Positions 1-5,743 of a stretch of 8,420 nt of DNA are shown here, one piece after another. The DNA is taken from NCBI GenBank assembly GCA_021286965.1, contig JAJTBK010000462.1, positions 1 to 8,420 on the forward strand, written 5' to 3'. Position 1 is the stretch's first letter; the number at the start of each line of letters is the position of its first letter. The notes under the pieces are model-generated. The model was not told where the DNA came from and did no database searches. It saw nothing but the letters and a program-made list of their open reading frames with translations. This stretch comes from Comamonadaceae bacterium (lineage in GTDB: Bacteria > Pseudomonadota > Gammaproteobacteria > Burkholderiales > Burkholderiaceae_C). The position numbers and the translations under genes are program-made.

Positions 1-702
1 GTGTTCACCGTCGATCTGCCGCTGACCGGCCTGCGCCACCGCGACACGCGCAACGGCTTGGCGCACGGCGGCGCCCGCGCCGCGCTGCTGCGTGCCAGCC
101 AGGTGCTGGCGCGACCGCGCTGGGTTGCCGACGTGGCCCTGGGCGGCAAGCCGCTGGTGTTTGGCAACCTGGCCGCGCAGGTGCCCGCCGGGCGCAACCT
201 GGGCGCCTTTAAAACCTGGGTGGATGCCCAGTTCGACCCCAGCGTCACCTGGGCCGACATTGCCTGGCTGCGCGGCCAATGGCGCGGGCAGCTCATCCTC
301 AAGGGCGTGCTCAACGCCGACGACGCCCGCGCCGCCGTGGACAGCGGCGCCGACGCCCTCGTCGTCAGCAACCACGGCGGGCGCCAGCTCGACGGCGCGC
401 CCTCCAGCGCACACGCCCTGCCCGCGATTGCCCAGGCCGTGGGTGGGCGCACCCAGGTGCTGGTCGATGGCGGCATCCGCAGCGGTGTCGATGTCTTCAA
501 GGCCCTGGTGCTGGGCGCGCACGGCGTGCTCGTGGGCCGGTCCTGGGTCTGGGCGCTGGCCGGCGGCGGCCAGGCGGGCGTGCAGCAACTGCTGGCCAGC
601 TGGCAGCGCGAGCTGGCCGTGAGCATGAGCCTGGCGGGCGTCACCCGGGTTGCCGACATCGGCCCGCAACATTTCGATTTTTCAAGCCCAATCGGCCTCT
701 AG
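1..702 (+). CDS. FMN-dependent 2-hydroxyacid dehydrogenase (LldD/mandelate dehydrogenase family), 5'-truncated
   Basis: This is the C-terminal 233 residues of an alpha-hydroxyacid oxidase/dehydrogenase, a TIM-barrel flavoenzyme that oxidises 2-hydroxy acids to 2-oxo acids. The family is about 350-400 residues long, so roughly the first 150 lie upstream of the window. The GTG at base 1 is an internal valine codon, because the visible start (TVDLPLTGLRHRDTRNG) is a mid-domain family motif. Visible residues in window numbering: Lys101 in LILKGVL (flavin contact); the active-site stretch SNHGGRQLDGAP at 123-134 with the proposed base His125 and substrate-binding Arg128; and the FMN-phosphate loops DGGIRSG (157-162) and GVLVGR (175-180). 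Substrate cannot be assigned: lactate, mandelate, glycolate or another 2-hydroxy acid are all possible. The last residues (FSSPIGL) and the stop codon fall in a dispersed repeat, so the native C-terminus may have been replaced. A ThDP enzyme follows 45 bases downstream and could act on the 2-oxo acid product. Confidence 0.9.
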   Translation: MFTVDLPLTGLRHRDTRNGLAHGGARAALLRASQVLARPRWVADVALGGKPLVFGNLAAQVPAGRNLGAFKTWVDAQFDPSVTWADIAWLRGQWRGQLILKGVLNADDARAAVDSGADALVVSNHGGRQLDGAPSSAHALPAIAQAVGGRTQVLVDGGIRSGVDVFKALVLGAHGVLVGRSWVWALAGGGQAGVQQLLASWQRELAVSMSLAGVTRVADIGPQHFDFSSPIGL

Positions 703-742
703 CGCTTATCCATAAAGCGTGACAAGCTATCAATAAAGGAGC
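677..742 (+). repeat. Dispersed intergenic repeat, copy 1
   Basis: This copy shares AGCTATCAATAAAG (725-738) exactly with copy 2 at 3240-3253. Extended to 18 bases (725-742 against 3240-3257) there is one mismatch, G739 against C3254. Upstream of that box both copies carry a GCGCTT...AAGCG inverted repeat; here CGCTT at 703-707 pairs with AAGCG at 715-719. I recall repeats of this type, with TTTTCAAGCC, CGGCCTCTAGCGCTT and AGCTATCAA segments, as very common in Comamonadaceae genomes, but could not check this. The left boundary at 677 rests on that recollection, whereas the 702-742 part rests on the match within the window. The repeat overlaps the end of the upstream coding region and contains the AAAGGAG ribosome-binding site of the downstream gene. 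Confidence 0.65.
735..741 (+). promoter_or_regulatory. Shine-Dalgarno of the ThDP enzyme gene
   Basis: AAAGGAG ends six bases before the ATG at 748 and fixes that start. It lies inside the conserved right end of dispersed repeat copy 1. The equivalent position in copy 2 reads AAAGCAG and has lost the GGAG core. Confidence 0.8.
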
Positions 743-747
743 AAAAC

Positions 748-2403
748 ATGAACGGCGCACAAGCCCTGCTGCACACCCTGGCCGATGCCGGCGTCGAGGT
801 CTGCTTTAGCAACCCTGGCACGAGCGAGATGCACTTCGTCGCTGCGCTCGACACCGAACCGCGTATGCGCGCCGTGCTCTGCCTGTTCGAGGGCGTGGCC
901 ACCGGCGCCGCCGACGGCTACGCGCGCATGGCCGGCAAACCCGCCGCCACGCTCTTGCACCTGGGCTGCGGCCTGGGCAACGGCCTGGCCAACCTGCACA
1001 ACGCGCGCAAGGGCAAGGTGCCCATCGTCAACATCGTCGGCGACCATGCCACCTACCACACGCAGTACGACGCGCAGCTGCAGTCCGACATCGAGACCGT
1101 GGCGCGCAACGTCTCGCCCGGCTTTGTGCGCACCGCGCAAAGCACGGCGCAGCTCGGCCACGATGCGGCCGACGCCGTTCAAGCCGCGCGCGGCCTGCCC
1201 GGGCAGGTGGCCACGCTCATCTTGCCCGCCGACGTCTCCTGGAGCGAGGGCGGCGCGCCCTGCCCCATGCCCACCCAGCCCGCCCCGGAGGCCGCCAGCG
1301 CCAGCGCCGTGGCCGCCATTGCCCAGGTGCTGCAAAGCGGCGCCAAGGCCGCGCTGCTGCTGGGCCCGCAGGCGCTGCGCGAGCCGGGTTTGCTGGCGGC
1401 GGCGCGCATCGCCCAGGCCTGCGGCGTGCAGCTGCTGTCTGAAGTGTTCCCCACCCGCATGGAGCGCGGCGCCGGCCTGCCGTTGATTGAGCGCATTGCC
1501 TACCTGGCCGAGCTCGCCAGCGTGCAGCTGGCGCCGCTGGAGCATCTGGTGCTGGTCGATGCCAAGTCGCCCGTGTCCTTCTTTGCCTACCCCGGCAAGG
1601 CCAGCGACCTGGTGCCGCCGGGCTGCCAGGTACACACCCTGAGCACGCCGGCGCAAGACGCCGTCGCCAGCCTGGAGCGGCTGGCCGCCGCGCTGGGCGC
1701 AAGCCAGGTCACGCCACGCCTGCAAGCACCCCAGCGCCCCGAACGCCCGCGCGGGCTGCTCACCGCGCCCAAGGTCTGCAAGGCCGTGGGCCACCTGCTG
1801 CCCGAAGGCGCGATCCTGATCGACGAGGCCATCACCAGCGGCCTCATGCTCTACAGCATGACCGCCGGCGGCCCGCGCCACGACCTCATCACCCTCACCG
1901 GCGGCGCCATCGGCCAGGGCCTGCCCAACGCCGTCGGTGCGGCCATTGCCTGCCCGGAGCGGCCCGTGATTGCCCTCATTGGCGACGGCACGGCGATGTA
2001 CACCATCCAGGCGCTGTGGAGCATGGCGCGCGAGAACCTGCACGTGGTCAGCATCATCTTCAACAACGCCAGCTACTCGGTGCTGAACGTGGAGCTCGAA
2101 CGCGTGGGCGCGGAAGAAGCCGGGCCCAAGGCGCAGTCGCAGCTCGACCTCAAGGGCCCGGTGCTGAATTTTTCTCAGCTGGCCCAGGGCATGGGCGTGC
2201 ACGCCGTGCGTGCGCGCACCGCCGAGGACTTCTGTCAGGCGCTGGAGTACGCCCTGGCGCACCCGGGGCCGCATTTGATCGAGGCGATGGTGCCCGAGTC
2301 CCTGGCCGGCGCCAAGCGCAAGGTGCTGCCCTGGCTGCTCAAGTCGCTGCACCACCTGCCGCCGTCGGTGGCGCAGGCGCTCAAGCGCAAGATTGCGCCG
2401 TGA
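748..2403 (+). CDS. ThDP-dependent enzyme, acetolactate synthase large-subunit-like / benzoylformate decarboxylase-like
   Basis: This 551-residue protein has the three-domain pyruvate-oxidase/AHAS fold: N-terminal Pyr domain, central domain, and C-terminal ThDP-binding PP domain. Glu48 in LFEGVATGAADGYA is the expected ThDP-activating glutamate. The cofactor motif runs from GDG at 412-414 to NN at 439-440. It belongs to the group usually named acetolactate synthase large subunit that works without a small subunit; no ilvN-like gene is nearby. His71, in LLHLGCGLGNG, aligns by eye with the catalytic His70 of benzoylformate decarboxylase, where true AHAS enzymes have a TSGPG-type sequence. This suggests a 2-oxo-acid decarboxylase or carboligase rather than valine/isoleucine biosynthesis. 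Residues from about 521 form a basic, Leu/Pro-rich C-terminal tail beyond the catalytic domain. The start at 748 has an ideal Shine-Dalgarno. The adjacent 2-hydroxyacid dehydrogenase makes the pair resemble mdlB-mdlC. The family call is firm; the substrate is unknown. Confidence 0.88.
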   Translation: MNGAQALLHTLADAGVEVCFSNPGTSEMHFVAALDTEPRMRAVLCLFEGVATGAADGYARMAGKPAATLLHLGCGLGNGLANLHNARKGKVPIVNIVGDHATYHTQYDAQLQSDIETVARNVSPGFVRTAQSTAQLGHDAADAVQAARGLPGQVATLILPADVSWSEGGAPCPMPTQPAPEAASASAVAAIAQVLQSGAKAALLLGPQALREPGLLAAARIAQACGVQLLSEVFPTRMERGAGLPLIERIAYLAELASVQLAPLEHLVLVDAKSPVSFFAYPGKASDLVPPGCQVHTLSTPAQDAVASLERLAAALGASQVTPRLQAPQRPERPRGLLTAPKVCKAVGHLLPEGAILIDEAITSGLMLYSMTAGGPRHDLITLTGGAIGQGLPNAVGAAIACPERPVIALIGDGTAMYTIQALWSMARENLHVVSIIFNNASYSVLNVELERVGAEEAGPKAQSQLDLKGPVLNFSQLAQGMGVHAVRARTAEDFCQALEYALAHPGPHLIEAMVPESLAGAKRKVLPWLLKSLHHLPPSVAQALKRKIAP

Positions 2404-2416
2404 AAGGCCCCGTGAG

Positions 2417-2454
2417 CAGGGCCGTGGACAGGGCCGTGGGCCGCCTCACGGCCC
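2417..2454. terminator. Possible bidirectional hairpin between convergent genes
   Basis: GGGCCGTG (2431-2438) can pair perfectly with CACGGCCC (2447-2454) across an 8-base loop. A tandem 12-base duplication (2417-2428 and 2429-2440, one mismatch) supplies a second identical left arm at 2419-2426. It lies between the convergent ThDP gene (stop 2401-2403) and lipoprotein gene (stop 2446-2448), and its right arm overlaps the lipoprotein stop codon. There is no T-tract on either side, so it is not a canonical intrinsic terminator. Confidence 0.35.
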
Positions 2455-2958
2455 GTCTTGCGGCTTGTCCAGGCTGGCCGTGCGCAGCACCAGGCCGTCG
2501 CGGCCGAAGGTGACGGTGAAGATTTTTTCGCGGTTCGGCGGCTCGATCCAGTTCCAGTCCCAATCGGTTTCCTGCTTGAGGCTGAACATGGTCTGCTTGG
2601 CGGGTTTGCCCAGCAGGCGGCGCACGGCCTGCTTGTCCAGCCCCGGCTGCACACGCGCAAACTGCGCCGGTTCGAGCACCTGCTGCAGCGCCAGCAGCTT
2701 GCCGTCGGCGCCCAGGGTGATCATGTAGTTGCTGTGGCCGGCGGGCTGGCGCGTGTACTCCAGCGTCTGGCCGCCACCGGCCTCGGGCCAGATGCCGTCG
2801 GGTTCGCCAAAGCGCTGGCGCACATCGGCCTCGGTGGCCACGCCCACCTGCAGCTCGCTGATGCGCTGCGCATCGCAGCCGAGCAGCGCCAGCAAGGCCA
2901 CCAAAGCCGCACTGGCAGCGCCGGCCATGCGCGCCAAAGGGTTGTGAGGTTTTGTCAT
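2446..2958 (-). CDS. Lipoprotein with two BamE/SmpA-like motifs
   Basis: This is a predicted 170-residue secreted lipoprotein. The start (ATG, complement of 2956-2958) is chosen because it gives a complete signal peptide: Lys3/Arg10 in the n-region, an Ala/Leu-rich core at 12-27, and the lipobox LLGC with lipidated Cys28. An in-frame extension further upstream would only read antisense through the DUF3460 gene. The mature part carries two SmpA/OmlA (BamE-like) motifs, ISELQVGVATEADVRQRFG (33-51) and GLDKQAVRRLLGKP (106-119). This is the BLIP-like fold signature with a G-x(n)-V-x(3)-hG-x-P pattern. Housekeeping BamE, a BAM-complex subunit, is smaller (about 113 residues in E. coli) and has one such motif, so this is probably a two-repeat relative and not bamE itself. 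Asp29 follows the lipid Cys; in enterobacteria Asp at +2 favours inner-membrane retention. No Shine-Dalgarno is obvious. The gene diverges from the DUF3460 gene and converges on the ThDP gene. The molecular role is unknown. Confidence 0.8.
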   Translation of the reverse strand: MTKPHNPLARMAGAASAALVALLALLGCDAQRISELQVGVATEADVRQRFGEPDGIWPEAGGGQTLEYTRQPAGHSNYMITLGADGKLLALQQVLEPAQFARVQPGLDKQAVRRLLGKPAKQTMFSLKQETDWDWNWIEPPNREKIFTVTFGRDGLVLRTASLDKPQDGP

Positions 2959-2967
2959 CGTTAAAAT
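2942..2967 (+). promoter_or_regulatory. Possible promoter for DUF3460-scpA
   Basis: TAAAAT at 2962-2967 is a plausible -10 box in the 30-base gap between divergent start codons, about 20 bases upstream of the DUF3460 ATG. The best -35-like sequence is TTGTGA at 2942-2947, inside the 5' end of the lipoprotein gene. The spacing of 14 is short, so the -35 assignment is weak. I see no comparably good promoter for the minus-strand lipoprotein gene. Confidence 0.35.
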
Positions 2968-2977
2968 GCCCGGTTCT

Positions 2978-2983
2978 GAGAGG
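2978..2983 (+). promoter_or_regulatory. Shine-Dalgarno of the DUF3460 gene
   Basis: GAGAGG ends five bases before the ATG at 2989 and supports that start for the small gene. Confidence 0.6.
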
Positions 2984-2988
2984 TTTAC

Positions 2989-3204
2989 ATGTCCATTTTC
3001 CGCCGTCCCGACTACCAATCCGAAACCACCCAATTCATCACCCAGCTCAAGGCCGACAAGCCGCAGCTGGAAGCGCAGCAACGCGCCGGCCGCGCCCTGC
3101 TGTGGGACAAGGCAGTGGACCGCGACCTGTGGCAGGACCTGCGCGCCGGGCGTGTGGCGCAAAAGCCCTACGTGTACTACGCGTACAGCGACAAAAAACA
3201 ATAA
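2989..3204 (+). CDS. DUF3460 family small protein
   Basis: This 71-residue protein has no signal peptide or membrane segment. It matches my knowledge of the DUF3460 family of betaproteobacteria: an N-terminal FRRPDYQSETTQFI segment (basic plus aromatic), a central charged helix (about 20-37), the hallmark GRALLWDKAVDRDL (34-47), and a C-terminal KPYVYYAY segment (59-66). Family members are typically 60-70 residues long, so this one is full length. Function is unknown. It sits immediately upstream of scpA on the same strand, an arrangement I recall in other betaproteobacteria. That could mean a link to chromosome condensation, but the sequence gives no direct evidence of it. A 63-base gap containing a dispersed repeat separates it from scpA. 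Confidence 0.85.
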   Translation: MSIFRRPDYQSETTQFITQLKADKPQLEAQQRAGRALLWDKAVDRDLWQDLRAGRVAQKPYVYYAYSDKKQ

Positions 3205-3257
3205 AAACTGGCGCTAACGCGCTTGCAGCAAGCGCGAGCAGCTATCAATAAAGCAGC
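3205..3257 (+). repeat. Dispersed intergenic repeat, copy 2
   Basis: This is the second copy of the repeat at 677-742. The shared box AGCTATCAATAAAG lies at 3240-3253. The upstream inverted repeat is perfect here: 3218-3225 (CGCGCTTG) pairs with 3229-3236 (CAAGCGCG) over a CAG loop, giving an 8-bp stem. The repeat begins directly after the DUF3460 stop codon and ends 10 bases before the scpA ATG, so it fills nearly the whole intergenic space. Its stem-loop would be part of the DUF3460-scpA mRNA. There is no T-tract after the stem, so it does not look like a terminator. Confidence 0.65.
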
Positions 3258-3267
3258 ATCCAACAGC

Positions 3268-4104
3268 ATGGACAGCCAGGCCCTGCACAGCGCCCCCGCC
3301 GCTGCCATGCCCGAAGTGGTCGATCAGGTGGCGCTGGCGCGCCTGTATGGCGAGCCACTGTTTGCGCTGCCGCAGGATTTGTACATCCCGCCCGATGCGC
3401 TCGAAGTGTTCCTCGAAGCCTTCGAGGGCCCGCTCGACCTGCTGCTGTACCTGATCCGCAAACAGAACTTCAACATCCTCGACATCCCGATGCTGGACGT
3501 GACGCGCCAGTACCTGGGCTACGTCGAAGAAATCCGCAGCCGCAACCTGGAGCTGGCGGCGGAGTATCTGCTCATGGCGGCGATGCTCATCGAGATCAAG
3601 TCGCGCATGTTGCTGCCGCCGAAAAAGGTCGAGGGCGCACCCGAGGAGCAGGACCCACGCGCCGAACTGGTGCGCCGCCTGCTCGAATACGAGCAGATCA
3701 AGCTCGCGGCGCAGCAGCTCGGGCGCCTGCCGCAGTACGGACGCGACTTTCTCAAGGCCCAGGTGTACATCGAGCAAAGCCTGCAGCCGCGCTTTCCCGA
3801 CGTCGAGGCGGCCGACCTGCAGCAAGCCTGGCGCGACATCCTGCGCCGCGCCAAGCTGGTGCAGCACCACACCATCACGCGCGAAGCGCTCTCGGTGCGC
3901 GAGTACATGGGCATGGTGCTCAAGGCACTGCAGGGGCGGCGTTTCATCGAATTTGAAGCCCTGTTCCAGCCCGAAAAGGGCAGCACCGTGCTGGTCGTGA
4001 CCTTTATCGCGCTGCTGGAGCTGGCCAAGGAAACCCTGATCGAAATCACCCAGGCCGAGGCGTTCGCGCCGATCTACGTGCGCCTGGCCTATACCCCCAC
4101 TTAG
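3268..4104 (+). CDS. scpA: Segregation and condensation protein A (kleisin)
   Basis: ScpA is the kleisin subunit of the bacterial SMC-ScpA-ScpB condensin, which bridges the SMC heads and helps organise and segregate the chromosome in the cytoplasm. The 278-residue product has a short variable N-terminus. The family signature FEGPLDLLLYLIRKQN follows at 52-67, with helical SMC-neck-binding segments to about 115 (LAAEYLLMAAMLIEIKSRMLLPPKK at 96-120 in two short halves), a charged linker (121-132), a helical middle, and a C-terminal winged-helix region (about 206-273). I chose ATG 3268. A TTG at 3223 is in frame but would place 15 codons inside the dispersed repeat without a Shine-Dalgarno, and ATG 3307 is a weaker alternative. 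No strong Shine-Dalgarno precedes any of them. The gene is probably co-transcribed with DUF3460 and ends at a strong terminator. scpB is not in the window. Confidence 0.93.
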   Translation: MDSQALHSAPAAAMPEVVDQVALARLYGEPLFALPQDLYIPPDALEVFLEAFEGPLDLLLYLIRKQNFNILDIPMLDVTRQYLGYVEEIRSRNLELAAEYLLMAAMLIEIKSRMLLPPKKVEGAPEEQDPRAELVRRLLEYEQIKLAAQQLGRLPQYGRDFLKAQVYIEQSLQPRFPDVEAADLQQAWRDILRRAKLVQHHTITREALSVREYMGMVLKALQGRRFIEFEALFQPEKGSTVLVVTFIALLELAKETLIEITQAEAFAPIYVRLAYTPT

Positions 4105-4112
4105 CCCACCCA

Positions 4113-4144
4113 GCCCCGCGCGGCAAGCTCCGGGGCGCTTTTTT
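4113..4144 (+). terminator. Intrinsic terminator after scpA
   Basis: GCCCCG (4113-4118) pairs with CGGGGC (4131-4136) across a 12-base loop. The stem is followed after GC by six T residues (4139-4144), a classical Rho-independent layout. It begins 8 bases after the scpA stop. The T-tract ends only 9 bases before the nadB ATG, so the hairpin also sits where the nadB leader would be expected. Confidence 0.8.
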
Positions 4145-4153
4145 GCACACACC

Positions 4154-5743
4154 ATGGCATCGCACGACTTTGACGTTCTGATCGTAGGCAGCGGCCTGGC
4201 GGGCCTGTCCGCCGCCCTGCACCTGGCGCCCACGCACCGCGTGGCCGTCATCACCAAGCGCCAGCTGCAAGACGGCTCGAGCAACTGGGCCCAGGGCGGC
4301 ATTGCCGCCGTGCTCGCCAACGACGACAGCTTTGCCGCCCACATCGAGGACACGCAGGTCGCCGGCGCCGGCCTGTGCGACCTGGCGACCACGCGTTTTG
4401 TGGTGGAAAACGCACCGGCGGCCATTGGCTGGCTGCGCGGCCTGGGCGTGCCGTTCTCGCTCGAAGGCGAGGAGCTGCACCTGACGCGCGAGGGCGGGCA
4501 CAGCGCGCGGCGCATCGTGCACGCCACCGACGCCACCGGCGCAGCGGTGCAAAAAACCCTGATCGAGCAGGTGCGCGCCACCCCCGGCATCACCATCTTC
4601 GAGCAGCACACGCTGGTCGATCTCATCACCAGCCGCAAGCTTGGCCTGGCCGGCCAGCGCTGCCTGGGCCTGTACGCGCTCGATGCCGTCAGCGACGCCG
4701 TCGTCACCTTCCGCGCGCCGCACACCATCTTGGCCACGGGCGGCGCCGGCAAGGTGTACCTCTACACCACCAACCCCGACACCGCCACCGGCGACGGCAT
4801 TGCCGCCGCCTGGCGCGCGGGCTGCCGCGTGGGCAACATGGAGTTCGTGCAGTTCCACCCCACGGGGCTGTACCACCCACACGAAAAAAGCTTTCTCATC
4901 AGCGAGGCCGTGCGCGGCGAGGGCGGGCGCTTGCTGCTGCCGCCCTCCGCCGGGGGCACGCGCTTCATGCCGCAGCACGATGCGCGCGGCGAACTGGCGC
5001 CGCGCGACGTGGTGGCGCGCGCCATCGACTTCGAGATGAAGAAGCACGGCCTCGATTGCGTGCACCTCGATATCTCGCACCAGAGCCCGGCGTTCCTGCA
5101 CGAGCATTTCCCCAACATCCTGGCGCACTGCGCGGGCCTGGGCATCGACATCACCAGGGAGCCCATTCCCGTGGTGCCAACGGCGCACTTCACCTGCGGC
5201 GGCGTGCTCACCGACCTGGCCGGGCGCACCGACCTGCCGGGGCTGTTTGCCGTTGGCGAAGTAGCCTACACCGGCCTGCACGGCGCCAACCGACTGGCGA
5301 GCAACTCGCTGCTCGAATGCATGGTGTTTGCGCGTGCGGCGGCGCAGACCATTGCCGCTGCGCCCAGCACCAAGATTCCGGCCCTGCCGCGCTGGGACGA
5401 CAGCCGCGTGCAGGACGCCGACGAGTCGGTCGTCATCTCGCACAACTGGGACGAGCTGCGCCGCTTCATGTGGGACTACGTCGGCATCGTACGCACCAAC
5501 AAGCGCCTGGAGCGCGCCGCGCACCGCATCGCCATGCTGACCGCCGAGATCCACGAGTTCTACTCGCACTTTCACATCTCGCGCGACCTGCTGGAGCTGC
5601 GCAACCTGGTGCAGGTGGCCGACCTGATCGTCAAGAGCGCGCAGATGCGCCGCGAAAGCCGGGGCCTGCACTTTAGCCGCGACTACCCCGACATGGCCGC
5701 ACCGGCTGCGCCCACCATCCTGGTGCCGCCGGTGTCGCATTGA
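4154..5743 (+). CDS. nadB: L-aspartate oxidase
   Basis: NadB oxidises L-aspartate to iminoaspartate with FAD, the first step of de novo NAD synthesis; NadA then makes quinolinate. The 529-residue length fits (E. coli enzyme 540). The N-terminal Rossmann FAD motif is VGSGLAG (11-17). The SSNWAQGGIAAV segment (42-53) follows, typical of the succinate dehydrogenase/fumarate reductase flavoprotein family. By alignment from memory with E. coli NadB, expected active-site residues are present: Glu113 in TREGGHS, His235 in FVQFHPTGLY, Arg284 in APRDVV, His345 in PTAHFTCGG and Arg380 in GANRLASNSLLE. A helical C-terminal domain occupies about 430-510. The ATG at 4154 is six residues before the FAD strand, so it must be at or very near the true start. 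It has no Shine-Dalgarno and lies 9 bases after a terminator T-tract. panD follows after 30 bases; both enzymes draw on L-aspartate. Confidence 0.95.
   Translation: MASHDFDVLIVGSGLAGLSAALHLAPTHRVAVITKRQLQDGSSNWAQGGIAAVLANDDSFAAHIEDTQVAGAGLCDLATTRFVVENAPAAIGWLRGLGVPFSLEGEELHLTREGGHSARRIVHATDATGAAVQKTLIEQVRATPGITIFEQHTLVDLITSRKLGLAGQRCLGLYALDAVSDAVVTFRAPHTILATGGAGKVYLYTTNPDTATGDGIAAAWRAGCRVGNMEFVQFHPTGLYHPHEKSFLISEAVRGEGGRLLLPPSAGGTRFMPQHDARGELAPRDVVARAIDFEMKKHGLDCVHLDISHQSPAFLHEHFPNILAHCAGLGIDITREPIPVVPTAHFTCGGVLTDLAGRTDLPGLFAVGEVAYTGLHGANRLASNSLLECMVFARAAAQTIAAAPSTKIPALPRWDDSRVQDADESVVISHNWDELRRFMWDYVGIVRTNKRLERAAHRIAMLTAEIHEFYSHFHISRDLLELRNLVQVADLIVKSAQMRRESRGLHFSRDYPDMAAPAAPTILVPPVSH
5701..5733 (+). 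other. Stem-loop at the 3' end of nadB, ahead of panD
   Basis: ACCGGC (5701-5706) can pair with GCCGGT (5728-5733), and CACCA (5713-5717) with TGGTG (5721-5725) inside it. Two T6 runs follow (5744-5749 and 5765-5770), but the first begins 10 bases after the stem, too far for a standard intrinsic terminator. It is coding sequence, so the pairing may be incidental to GC-rich codons. Confidence 0.25.

Noticed and set aside
1..3. GTG at base 1 as the true start of the FMN enzyme gene
   Set aside because: The sequence begins in the middle of the barrel domain and lacks the N-terminal FMN-binding strands, so the gene simply enters from the left edge.
730..2355. Minus-strand open frame of 541 codons opposite the ThDP enzyme
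   Set aside because: It mirrors the codon pattern of the plus-strand gene, has low-complexity Gly/His/Ala/Gln composition, and no plausible start signal or family match.
2959..3201. N-terminal extension of the minus-strand lipoprotein by 81 codons
   Set aside because: It would bury the signal peptide and lipobox internally and run antisense through the DUF3460 gene. The ATG at 2956-2958 explains the protein better.
3218..3236. The 8-bp stem as a terminator between DUF3460 and scpA
   Set aside because: There is no T-tract after it and it belongs to a dispersed repeat. A better terminator follows scpA.
3223..3267. TTG start for scpA, 15 codons earlier
   Set aside because: These codons lie in the dispersed repeat and no ribosome-binding site precedes the TTG, so ATG 3268 is preferred.
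3214..4752. Minus-strand open frame of 512 codons opposite scpA and nadB
   Set aside because: It spans two oppositely oriented genes and their terminator, with no coherent protein family features.
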